DNA from: Corynebacterium glaucum
GTDB taxonomy: Bacteria > Actinomycetota > Actinomycetes > Mycobacteriales > Mycobacteriaceae
DNA length: 64,000 bases
Assembly (NCBI RefSeq): GCF_030408855.1
Contig: NZ_CP047358.1
Location: forward strand, 124,001 to 188,000
Direction of reading: 5' to 3'
Within the stretch, counting starts at the first letter, position 1; the number at the start of each line of letters is the position of its first letter. Shown one piece after another: positions 56,766-64,000 of this stretch. The translations under genes were made by a program, and so were the position numbers. Below the pieces are notes generated by a model. The model searched no databases and had not been told where the DNA came from. It worked only from the letters and a program-made list of their open reading frames with translations.

Positions 56766-57535
56766 TGGCCAGTATCCCCCTCGCTGCATGCTGCCTGGCA
56801 GGTGCTGCGCTCATGCAGCCCCCGCGTCCGATGATTCGTATCCGCGCCGCCGCTCTCGGAAACCGGAATCCAGCGTGGATTCCCGCCACCGTCGCTGTGG
56901 TGGCCATCGCCGCCTTTGCTTTCGATAAAGCGGGTGTGGTCATCGCGGCCGCGCTCGCTGCTGCGACAGCGGTGCACATGGTGAACAGCCGCAGAAAGGA
57001 TCGCGACGCAGCAGCCGGGACTCGCGCCGCCGCAGATTACATTGGCCACCTCGCTGAAAGTGTTGGCGCTGGAGCGACGTTCACTGATGCGGCGAGACGC
57101 GCCGCGGACCGCCTCAGCAATGACACCTCCTCCATCCGCCGTGATGCCCTAAACATCGCGAACGCCTCCGCAAGTGGCAGCGCGGTCCCCGAACTGATAA
57201 CTCCCGAGCTCAAACGCGTTGCTTCCCTGTGGGCACTTTCCGCTACCCGTGGAATCCCCGTCAAAGGCCTGCTCGCCAACGCCCGCGATGAAATCGATCA
57301 CGCCGTGCGGCACCGGACCGCCACTGACGCTGCGCTGGCTGGCCCGAAGACCACCGCGACGGTGCTGTCGTTGCTCCCATTGGCGGGGATCGCGATGGGG
57401 AGTGCAATGGGTGCTAACCCAATTGATTACCTCACCGGATCTGGGATCGGGGCAGTGCTGCTCGTTGTCGGGACTGCGTTAGTCTGCGCAGGAGTCCTGG
57501 TGTCCCATGAGATCATCCGGAGGGCCGCCGCATGA
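56765..57535 (+). CDS. tadB: Tad pilus inner-membrane protein, TadB-like
   Basis: 256 residues. N-terminal membrane segments (about 38-72), cytoplasmic T2SSF-type helical domain (about 85-195), and two C-terminal transmembrane helices (about 200-250). Probable platform protein for pilus assembly, sharing overlaps with tadA and the TadC-like gene (ATGA). Confidence 0.85.
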   Translation: MASIPLAACCLAGAALMQPPRPMIRIRAAALGNRNPAWIPATVAVVAIAAFAFDKAGVVIAAALAAATAVHMVNSRRKDRDAAAGTRAAADYIGHLAESVGAGATFTDAARRAADRLSNDTSSIRRDALNIANASASGSAVPELITPELKRVASLWALSATRGIPVKGLLANARDEIDHAVRHRTATDAALAGPKTTATVLSLLPLAGIAMGSAMGANPIDYLTGSGIGAVLLVVGTALVCAGVLVSHEIIRRAAA

Positions 57536-58092
57536 TCTCGACGCTCACCACGTTGCTCTTCGCCGCGGCGATTGCGCTGCCACCCACCGCGCCTAAGCAT
57601 CGACTCCCTGCGCGCCGACCCGAGCGGACCAAGAACCCCCGCGATGGTCCGCAGGGGTTCAACCTCAACCGATGTGCCAGTGACCTCCGCCTCTTCGCCG
57701 CTTGCGCCCAGGCGGGGTTGCCCCCGCCGCATGCGGCCGCCGCAGTCGCAGATACCTACGCCGGGGAGGCACATCCATGGCATACCACTGCCGCGTTGTT
57801 GGCGCTCGGGGCCGAACCCGAGCGCGCTTGGTCGGAACTCGCCAGCGTCCCTGGCGGCGCCGACCTGGCCAGTCTTGTCACTTTGTCCAACTCCTCCGGC
57901 ACCTCGCTTTCAGCTGGGTGCGTGCGGATTGCGGAGCGTCTCCAAGCAGAAGCCGCAGACCGCGCCACCGCGAAAGCAGAACGTGCCGGGGTCCTCATTG
58001 CAATCCCGCTTACCGCATTTTTCCTGCCCGCGTTTTTCACCCTCGGGCTGGCTCCCGTGGTGATCAGCTTGGGCAGCGAAATGCTCAACTAG
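57532..58092 (+). CDS. tadC: Tad pilus inner-membrane protein, TadC-like
   Basis: 186 residues, a short T2SSF-type protein. A membrane N-terminus and Arg/Pro-rich segment precede a helical domain (LRLFAACAQAGLPPPHAAAAV, ...) and a C-terminal membrane helix (about 155-182). Partner of the TadB-like protein; overlaps it by 4 nt. Confidence 0.82.
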   Translation: MISTLTTLLFAAAIALPPTAPKHRLPARRPERTKNPRDGPQGFNLNRCASDLRLFAACAQAGLPPPHAAAAVADTYAGEAHPWHTTAALLALGAEPERAWSELASVPGGADLASLVTLSNSSGTSLSAGCVRIAERLQAEAADRATAKAERAGVLIAIPLTAFFLPAFFTLGLAPVVISLGSEMLN

Positions 58093-58155
58093 CAACCCAT
58101 CGACAACAACTCACAACAGCAACCCACAACAACTTCTCACGAAAAGGAAACCACC

Positions 58156-58386
58156 ATGAACCGCATCCAACTCACCGCAATCTCCGCATACGAATCCACG
58201 CTGCGCGCCGGCTCCCGCATGGTTGCCAAACTCGGCAATGACGAGGGAATGTCGACCATTGAATACGCCTTTGGGTCACTGGCTGCCGCCGCGCTGGCCG
58301 GGGTGCTCTACCTCGTGGTCAACGGCAACGGTGTCACCACCGCGATCGAGAAAGTAATCACCGACGCGCTGAACAACCGTCCGTAA
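58156..58386 (+). CDS. Flp-type pilin (DUF4244)
   Basis: 76 residues. A hydrophilic leader of ~31 residues ends in DEGMSTIEYAF: cleavage after Gly and the Glu5-Tyr6 pair of Flp pilins. A hydrophobic helix of ~25 residues and a short C-terminal end follow. It is likely the major pilin. ATG follows AAAAGGAAA. No prepilin peptidase gene is seen in this locus. Confidence 0.87.
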   Translation: MNRIQLTAISAYESTLRAGSRMVAKLGNDEGMSTIEYAFGSLAAAALAGVLYLVVNGNGVTTAIEKVITDALNNRP

Positions 58387-58656
58387 ATGACCACCATCGA
58401 AACAGCGCTCTCGCTAGCGACACTGGTTACTGTCGCCGCCGCGATCGTGGCGGGCATTGCCACCATAGCAGCGTACATTTCGGCGGTGGACATCGCAGGT
58501 GCGACAGCACGCGCTGCTGCGATCGGTGTGACGTATGAGCCGCCTCGCGGCAGCGTCAGCGTCGTAGAGCAAGCTGGCCTGGTGACTGTCACCGCGTCGG
58601 TACCGGCGGCGATTGGCACGATGCAGGCGTCTGCAATCTATCCGGTGGAGTTTTAG
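58387..58656 (+). CDS. TadE-like minor pilin
   Basis: 89 residues, starting directly after the pilin stop (TAAATG). Begins MTTIETALSLATL, a prepilin-like helix with Glu at the expected position but practically no leader, then a short beta-rich end. It fits the TadE-like pseudopilin family. Confidence 0.75.
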   Translation: MTTIETALSLATLVTVAAAIVAGIATIAAYISAVDIAGATARAAAIGVTYEPPRGSVSVVEQAGLVTVTASVPAAIGTMQASAIYPVEF

Positions 58657-58950
58657 ATGAGCACGGTCACGTCCGCCGGCATCGCCGCCTCCGTCATTGC
58701 GCTCGCAGTAGGGGTCGCTGCTGTCGGCGCTCAAGTGGCGGACTCGCACCGGAGCCAGGTCGCAGCGGACCTGTCTGCGGTGTCCGCAGCGACCGCGCTT
58801 TACCAGGGGGCTGATGCTTGTGACGTGGCGGCACGCACTGCTGCGCTTAACGGTGCCGCGGCTCAATCTTGCGACATAGTTGACGGGGATGTGCGCGTCA
58901 CTGTCAGCTTCCGTCGTGCGGAAGCCACCGCCCGCGCTGGTCCCGCTTAG
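58657..58950 (+). CDS. TadE/TadF-like protein (Rv3654c family)
   Basis: 97 residues, ATG directly after the preceding stop. N-terminal membrane helix (about 5-27), then an Ala-rich helical stretch (SQVAADLSAVSAATAL) and Cys residues (DACDVA, SCDIV) that could form a disulfide. It ends the Tad operon; its stop overlaps the convergent helicase stop by 4 nt. Confidence 0.75.
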   Translation: MSTVTSAGIAASVIALAVGVAAVGAQVADSHRSQVAADLSAVSAATALYQGADACDVAARTAALNGAAAQSCDIVDGDVRVTVSFRRAEATARAGPA

Positions 58951-61298
58951 TTCGCGTCTTCACCCGCCGTCATAGTGACAAGCGCACCGAGCAACTTCAG
59001 CGCGGCGTGCTTGTCCAACGGTTGGTTGCCGTTGCCGCACTTAGGCGAATGCACACACGACGGGCAGCCGTCGTCGCAACCGCACGCGCGCACTGCTTCG
59101 TACGTGGCGGTGATCCACTCGTGAAAGCGGGCAAATCCTTCGTCGGCGAATCCTGCGCCCCCGGGGTGGCCGTCGTAGACAAACACGGTCGGCAGCAGCG
59201 TGTCTTGGTGCAGGGCGGTGGAAACCCCGCCGATGTCCCACCGGTCACACGTGGCCAAAAGCGGCAAGAGTCCGATCGCGGCGTGCTCGGCGGCGTGCAG
59301 CGCGCCGGATACCTCGCCCGCGGCAATGCCCATCGCTTCCAGCGCAAGCGGGTCGATGGTGTAGGCGACTGCGCGGGTGATCAGACGCTGCTCGGGGAGG
59401 TCGAGTGGGATGTGCTCGCTGACGGTGCCGTCGGCAAGGCGCACCACGTAGCCGGTCACCCGGTCGATCACCTCGACATCCACACTGGCCACCCACAACC
59501 CCGGCGACGGGTTTACCAACTCGCTCGGCTCGCCCAGCAGGGTGATGTCGGTGGTGGAGCGGGCCTGGGTGGAGTAGTCGGGCTGCTCCGGTACCACCAG
59601 CGCAACGTAGTCGTCCAGGTCGAGTTCCTGCACCACGAAGTACTCGCCCTGGTGCAGGTAGACGGCACCGTCGTGCACCTGGCTCATCGCTTTGCCCGCA
59701 TCAACGGTGCCCAAGAGCCGCCCGTCGGTGACGTCCACAATCGCCACTTCCTGGCCAGCACCGCCGCGAAGCGACACCGCTGCATGCGCCGTCTCCGGGC
59801 GCAGATCGCCCTCGAGCTGCGGCACCGCGAACCACCGATCGCCGCGTTGACGCAGGAAACCACCCGCAGTCAGCTCAGCGACGACCTCGTCAGCGTCAAA
59901 CGCCGTGACGTCACCGCGTGTCAGCGGGCGTTCGACGGCCGCGCAGTACATGTGCCCGCGCAGGATGTAGGGATTGTGCGGATTGAACACGCTGTTTTCC
60001 ACCGGCTTGCCCAGCAATGCCTCCGGGTGATGCACCAGGTAGGTATCCATCGGGTCGTCGCGGGCGACCATCACCACCACCGCATGTTGCCCGCGCCGAC
60101 CCGCGCGCCCCGACTGCTGGCGAAACGACGCCACCGTGCCCGGGAACCCCGCCATCACTACGGCGTCCAAACCACCCACGTCGATCCCCAGCTCCAGCGC
60201 GTTTGTGGTCGCCATGCCAAGCAGCTCGCCTTCATCTAAAGCCCGCTCAAGCGCACGGCGATCCTCGGCGAGGTACCCCGCCCGGTACGAGGCGACGCGC
60301 TTCGCGAAATCGGGCCGCCCCTGCAGCACCAGCTCCTCCTGCGCGCGCATCGCCACCGTTTCCGCAGCGCGCCGGGAGCGCACGAAGGTCAGGGTGCGCG
60401 CACCGTCGGCGATCAGCTTCGCCATCACACCTGCGGCTTCGGTGGTCGCCGCGTAACGCACCGGCGCCCCGTTCTCGCCTTCCGCGTCTTCAATGAACCC
60501 CGGTTCCCACAGCGCAATCGTGCGTTCGCCGGTCGGCGCGCCGTCGGTAGTCACCGCCACCACGTCGCGCCCGCACAGCCGCGAGGCCTGCCCGGCCGGA
60601 TCGGCCGCCGTCGCAGACGCGAAGATCAACGTCGGGTGCGCGCCGTACGCTGCGGCGATGCGCAGCAGCCGCCGCTGCACCAGCGCCACGTTCGCGCCAA
60701 ACACACCGCGGTACGTATGGCACTCGTCCACCACCACATACTCCAGGTTTCGCAGCAGCCGCGCCCACCGTGCATGCCCAGCGAGAATCCCCGCGTGCAG
60801 CATGTCCGGGTTCGTGAACACGTACCGCGTGTGCTCGCGAATCCCGGGCCGGGCCTCGGCGGGCGTGTCACCGTCGTAGGGAGCAGGGTGGACATTGCTT
60901 ATCGACGCCCCTTTGACCATGCCCAAGGTCGCCTGCAACTGATCCGACCCCAACGCTTTCGTGGGCGTGAGATACATCGCGCACGCCGTCGGATCGGCGG
61001 CCAGCCGAGACAGCACCGGAAGCTGGTAGCCGAGCGACTTGCCCGACGACGTCCCCGTTGCGATGACCACATCGCGTCCTTGCCACGCCAGCTCGGCACA
61101 CTGCGTTTGGTGTGTGAAAGGGCGGGTGATGGAGGCGTCGATAAGCACTTGCTTCAAGCTGGGCGCAACCCATAGGGGCCACTCGCCGTAGTGGGCGGGG
61201 GAGGCGGGCACCGTTTCCACGTGCGTGATGGTGGAGGTGGGGAAGCGGGCGCGAAGTGAGGTAAGGAGCTCTTCGCCGAAAAATCCACTGCCATCCAT
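58947..61298 (-). CDS. DEAD/DEAH-box helicase with DUF1998 (Hrq1/YprA-like)
   Basis: 783 residues. Walker [12 protein letters not shown] (about 81-91), Walker [10 protein letters not shown], helicase C motifs [15 protein letters not shown] and [10 protein letters not shown]. The C-terminal DUF1998 module carries four Cys ([14 protein letters not shown]). Similar to the MrfA/YprA-type helicases implicated in DNA crosslink repair; function here inferred. Two 11-mers lie close together near its 5' end. Confidence 0.92.
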   Translation of the reverse strand: MDGSGFFGEELLTSLRARFPTSTITHVETVPASPAHYGEWPLWVAPSLKQVLIDASITRPFTHQTQCAELAWQGRDVVIATGTSSGKSLGYQLPVLSRLAADPTACAMYLTPTKALGSDQLQATLGMVKGASISNVHPAPYDGDTPAEARPGIREHTRYVFTNPDMLHAGILAGHARWARLLRNLEYVVVDECHTYRGVFGANVALVQRRLLRIAAAYGAHPTLIFASATAADPAGQASRLCGRDVVAVTTDGAPTGERTIALWEPGFIEDAEGENGAPVRYAATTEAAGVMAKLIADGARTLTFVRSRRAAETVAMRAQEELVLQGRPDFAKRVASYRAGYLAEDRRALERALDEGELLGMATTNALELGIDVGGLDAVVMAGFPGTVASFRQQSGRAGRRGQHAVVVMVARDDPMDTYLVHHPEALLGKPVENSVFNPHNPYILRGHMYCAAVERPLTRGDVTAFDADEVVAELTAGGFLRQRGDRWFAVPQLEGDLRPETAHAAVSLRGGAGQEVAIVDVTDGRLLGTVDAGKAMSQVHDGAVYLHQGEYFVVQELDLDDYVALVVPEQPDYSTQARSTTDITLLGEPSELVNPSPGLWVASVDVEVIDRVTGYVVRLADGTVSEHIPLDLPEQRLITRAVAYTIDPLALEAMGIAAGEVSGALHAAEHAAIGLLPLLATCDRWDIGGVSTALHQDTLLPTVFVYDGHPGGAGFADEGFARFHEWITATYEAVRACGCDDGCPSCVHSPKCGNGNQPLDKHAALKLLGALVTMTAGEDAN
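60897..60907 (-). repeat. Recurrent 11-mer CGTCGATAAGC, copy 17
   Basis: Exact copy in the helicase gene, GGGG flank, read as GASIS with ATA. Inverted pair with copy 18, about 230 bp apart. Confidence 0.9.
61136..61146 (+). repeat. Recurrent 11-mer CGTCGATAAGC, copy 18
   Basis: Exact copy in the helicase gene on its non-coding strand, read as VLIDA. Confidence 0.9.
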
Positions 61299-61452
61299 GG
61301 CATACAACGTAGGTCACATCCTTGCGCTCCGTCGTGCCGTCTCACCCGTTTCGTGGCACACTAGTGGACGGTCACAGATTTTGTGTGCGCCCGTTCACGG
61401 TGCTCGCGAGGATTGTGCATCTCAACGTACATTTTTGAAAGGTCACATTCAC

Positions 61453-61656
61453 ATGGCAACCGGCACCGTTAAGTGGTTCAACGCCGAAAAGGGCTTTGGC
61501 TTCATCGCCCCGGACGACGGCTCTTCCGACGTCTTCGTCCACTACTCCGAGATTCAGGGCTCGGGCTTCCGCACGCTGGAGGAGAACCAGCAGGTGGAGT
61601 TTGAAATCGGCGAGGGTGCGAAGGGCCCGCAGGCACAGCAGGTGCGCGCGATCTAA
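61453..61656 (+). CDS. cspA: Cold-shock protein A
   Basis: 67 residues, single OB-fold with RNP1 KGFGFI (14-19) and RNP2 VFVHY (27-31). Binds single-stranded RNA/DNA as an RNA chaperone. ATG preceded by GAAAGGTC at a long spacing. It has a leader of about 100 nt, usual for cold-shock genes. Confidence 0.96.
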   Translation: MATGTVKWFNAEKGFGFIAPDDGSSDVFVHYSEIQGSGFRTLEENQQVEFEIGEGAKGPQAQQVRAI

Positions 61657-61683
61657 CTCGCAGGCGCTGTAGAACCGGTAGAA

Positions 61684-61708
61684 AACGGCACCCAAACCGG
61701 GTGCCGTT
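61684..61708. terminator. Intrinsic terminator after cspA
   Basis: Perfect stem AACGGCACCC / GGGTGCCGTT with a 5-nt loop followed by GATTTGTTT; it may work for both convergent genes. Confidence 0.9.
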
Positions 61709-61715
61709 GATTTGT

Positions 61716-62687
61716 TTATGCGCTGTCCCAGCTGAACGTCACGCGGCTGAAGTCGCGGGTGCGCAGATCATCTGGGTGGATGAAGAAGTTCGCCGCGCCA
61801 TAATCTTCAAACATGATGGTTTCCTCGTCGGAGCCGATGTGGGCGAGGCAGATGGTGGGATCGCCCGGCGGGCGCCGGTCAAGCTGCACGAAGGACGGGT
61901 AACCGCCAAGCGCGAACACAAAACCGAAGCCAAACGGCGCGTCTACGATGCGCTCCTGCATCGACTCGTCTACCGCAAAGCCGTCGGCTTCCACCTCAGC
62001 GACCAGCGATGCGATCTTTTCCTGCACTTGTGTGGGGTTGAGCCATACACCATCCGGGAAGCGGGTGCGCGCCTCAAGCTCCTGGACCTGCGGCACGCCG
62101 GTGTCTGTGCCGCGGCGGACAACAATGTGCTCGTTGGTGGCGTGCAACGTCATGAACTCTTCGCCGCGGCGCAAGAACACGTGCCCGGATTCGCTGCCGA
62201 TTTCCCAGGCGTCTTTGCAGTTGAACGTCGGTGTCATGCTGGTCAGCGTGCCGGTAAGTGGCATGCCCTCTTCTGGGTCTTCCATCGGACCGGGGTAGTC
62301 CTCGTAGGACGGCAACGAGCCGGTGTGCGGCGCGTCCACGTGCTCGATGTAGCGCGCCAGCGGCGGGCTGTCCAGGCCCATCAGTGAGTCATTGCGCACG
62401 AACAGCTGCAGGATTCCGGTGGTGGGGAAGTCCGGCAGTTCCGGCAGTTCGTCGAAGTTGAACTGGGCGATAAACAGCATCGGCCCGGCCTCATCTTCGG
62501 GGAAGGGGTGGCTTTCGGGCAGGTACGGGGTGCCGCCGATTTTCGACGTAGTCGGGGTGTCTGGGCGCTCGGGGGCGAGGTCGAGGTCGATCACCGGACG
62601 GGTGGTGTCGGTGTCGAAGTCGAACAGCGTGTAGTTCCAGGGCAGTGGCGGAGGCGTTGATTCGGTTGGCTCAGTTGGCTCAGTCAT
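61716..62687 (-). CDS. DUF1963/YwqG-like protein
   Basis: 323 residues. A Pro/Thr-rich N-terminus precedes a YwqG-like core: SKIGGTPYLPE, PMLFIAQFNFDELPELPDFPTTGILQLFV (given in parts), and QLDRRPPGDPTICLAHIGSD. The family is of unknown function. The ATG at 62685-62687 is chosen over a TTG three codons upstream. Confidence 0.85.
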   Translation of the reverse strand: MTEPTEPTESTPPPLPWNYTLFDFDTDTTRPVIDLDLAPERPDTPTTSKIGGTPYLPESHPFPEDEAGPMLFIAQFNFDELPELPDFPTTGILQLFVRNDSLMGLDSPPLARYIEHVDAPHTGSLPSYEDYPGPMEDPEEGMPLTGTLTSMTPTFNCKDAWEIGSESGHVFLRRGEEFMTLHATNEHIVVRRGTDTGVPQVQELEARTRFPDGVWLNPTQVQEKIASLVAEVEADGFAVDESMQERIVDAPFGFGFVFALGGYPSFVQLDRRPPGDPTICLAHIGSDEETIMFEDYGAANFFIHPDDLRTRDFSRVTFSWDSA

Positions 62688-62746
62688 GCCGCCCAATACT
62701 AATAAATCCCTGAGACGGAGAAATTACGGGGGAAATCAGGGGGGAC

Positions 62747-63385
62747 TCAGAGCGCGGAGAACCCGCGGCGCACATCGCGCCATTCGAAGAAGCGCGACTG
62801 GGCGCGCTGGATAAGCAGGCCAACCAGCGAGCCGAGCAGCACACCGGCGATCATGGCCAGGATGGGGTATTCGGACAGCAGCGAGCCGCCGAGGTAGCCC
62901 ATGCCGGCGGACAGCAATGCCCAGATCACCACGCCGATCGTGTCGTAGAACACGAACGCGAACCAGCTGTAGCGCACCGATGCCAAGACAATGGTGGCCA
63001 CCCAGCGCGCCCAGGGGATGAAGCGCCCGACGATGATGGTCACTCCGGCGCTGCGCTTCATGTTGCGGCGCACCCACGCAATCGCTTGGCCGGATTTGGA
63101 TTCGGGGTCGAGACGTTCGACGTAGCCAATGAGCTTGCCGCCGAAGGCGTAACACAGGTTATCGCCGATGATGCCGCCGATGGCCGCAGCCACGATCAGT
63201 CCCCACACGCTGGGCACGCCCTGGGACGCGGAGAACGCCGCGGCCAGGTTAATCACCGTTTCTGATGGGATGAACGGGATCAGCGCGTCACCAATAATCA
63301 GGAGGCTGACAAGCGGGTAGAAGATGGGCAATTCCATCAGCGCGTACAAAAACTCGATGACTGGATCGAGGAAACTCATGTCCAT
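62747..63385 (-). CDS. DedA/SNARE-associated family membrane protein
   Basis: 212 residues. Several membrane helices with IPSETVINLAAAF, GIIGDNLCYAFGG and the conserved VGRFIPWARWVATIVLAS block of DedA proteins, which act as lipid or undecaprenyl-phosphate flippase-like transporters. AAAGGAG lies 14 nt before the first ATG (63385); the second Met two codons later is also possible. Divergent from topA. Confidence 0.9.
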   Translation of the reverse strand: MDMSFLDPVIEFLYALMELPIFYPLVSLLIIGDALIPFIPSETVINLAAAFSASQGVPSVWGLIVAAAIGGIIGDNLCYAFGGKLIGYVERLDPESKSGQAIAWVRRNMKRSAGVTIIVGRFIPWARWVATIVLASVRYSWFAFVFYDTIGVVIWALLSAGMGYLGGSLLSEYPILAMIAGVLLGSLVGLLIQRAQSRFFEWRDVRRGFSAL

Positions 63386-63543
63386 CGCGGCGGCGCCATC
63401 TCCTTTCTCAGGCAGAACTAGAAAGCGATTGTAGGCATAGAGGGGGTGAGATCGGTTAAGTCTCTGATACAAATAAGGAAGTTTGAATCCGGTGCAAGCG
63501 GTGCACATGCGCCGGAGCGGAAAGTGGGAGGTGTCACCCGAGC

Positions 63544-64000
63544 GTGGCTGCAAATGGCAAGACTCTCGTCATCGTGGAGTCGGCGACCAAGGCGAAGAAG
63601 ATTCAGAAGTACTTGGGCGATGACTACATCGTGGAGGCCTCGGTGGGCCACATCCGCGACCTGCCCGGCCGCGCCGCGGACATTCCAACCAAGTACAAGA
63701 AAGAGCCGTGGGCCAAGCTCGGCGTGAACCCGGAGGACGGATTCAGCCCCATTTACGTGGTCAGCCCGGACAAGAAAAAGAAGGTCTCCGACCTCAAGGA
63801 CAAGCTCAAGCAGTCCGACAAGCTCCTGCTGGCCACAGACCCGGACCGCGAGGGCGAGGCCATCGCCTGGCACCTGCTGGAAACGCTCAAGCCCCAGGTG
63901 CCGGTGGAGCGCATGGTGTTCAACGAGATCACCGAGTCCGCCATCAAAGAGGCCGCGGAAAACACCCGCGAGCTGGACATGGACCTCGTCGATGCGCAGG
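63544..64000 (+). CDS. topA: DNA topoisomerase I, N-terminal part (cut by window edge)
   Basis: At least 152 codons from a GTG (VAANGKTLVIVESATKAKK). Toprim domain with VIVESATKAKKI (catalytic Glu) and the acidic ATDPDREGEAIAWHL motif. GGGAGG lies 12 nt upstream. Relaxes negative supercoils; the active-site Tyr domain is beyond the window. Confidence 0.95.
   Translation, partial: MAANGKTLVIVESATKAKKIQKYLGDDYIVEASVGHIRDLPGRAADIPTKYKKEPWAKLGVNPEDGFSPIYVVSPDKKKKVSDLKDKLKQSDKLLLATDPDREGEAIAWHLLETLKPQVPVERMVFNEITESAIKEAAENTRELDMDLVDAQ

Overview
The window is a GC-rich actinobacterial chromosome segment that is almost certainly Corynebacterium. The gene order aspT - dnaX - ybaB - recR - gatD/murT - dnaQ-like - leuA, then lysC - asd - sigC - katA - mnh antiporter, then ponA - whcA - glxR - nth - marP - ssd/tad - cspA - topA is the corynebacterial core arrangement. 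Family markers such as WhcA, GlxR, SigC, the MurT/GatD pair and the lysC-internal start for the beta subunit agree. I name the genus, not the species. Nothing looks like a prophage, plasmid, complete IS element or CRISPR array.

Layout: 0-2.9 kb holds a Tat-exported protein cut by the window edge, a lipoprotein, ferritin, a DUF6882-like protein and tRNA-Ser, all on the minus strand. 3.0-8.9 kb (plus strand) has SRP RNA, aspartate aminotransferase, a SUFU-like protein, DnaX, YbaB and RecR. 8.9-16.3 kb (minus) has a cyclase, the lipid II amidotransferase pair, a DnaQ-like protein, a Pro-rich membrane protein and leuA with a leader-peptide attenuator. 16.5-22.3 kb (minus) has an HNH protein, a two-component system with its ABC exporter, and a DMT transporter. 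22.4-28.6 kb has lysC-asd (plus), a YkvI-like transporter and sigC (minus), and katA (plus). 28.6-34.5 kb is the six-gene Mrp/Mnh Na+/H+ antiporter (minus). 34.6-41.6 kb is an envelope and phosphatase cluster: a YhgE-like protein, a gene remnant, a secreted anchored protein, a DUF1541 lipoprotein and a fused double alkaline phosphatase, followed by tRNA-Pro. 41.7-54.5 kb has cell-wall synthesis (PonA), regulators (WhcA, GlxR) and repair/stress genes (Nth, TlpA-like, Nudix, MarP). 54.6-58.95 kb is a compact Tad/Flp pilus locus. It is followed by a DEAD-box helicase, cspA, a YwqG-like protein, a DedA protein and the start of topA.

The most unusual observation is at DNA level. An exact 11-mer, CGTCGATAAGC, occurs 18 times (10 on plus, 8 on minus). 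Base composition at about 65% G+C would give roughly 0.02-0.03 copies. It lies in 15 genes in four different reading frames and in three intergenic spots, often in dispensable tails or linkers and at the cost of rare ATA or TTA codons. It is therefore a DNA signal, not a protein motif. Density, lack of strand bias and placement resemble uptake-type genome signatures more than Chi or KOPS. The function is unknown, but a Tad pilus locus is present in the same window.

Other notable points: a leuL leader peptide with four consecutive Leu codons and a downstream hairpin; five tandem decamers carrying AAGGA-like sequences directly before leuA; a single polypeptide carrying two complete PhoA domains; a gene remnant sharing its 3' end with phoA; a MurT without zinc-ribbon cysteines; and a DnaQ-like protein without its first catalytic acidic pair. 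The longest stretches without an intact protein gene are 36080-36550 (hairpin, gene remnant, terminator) and 16143-16489 (leuA leader region and short repeats).
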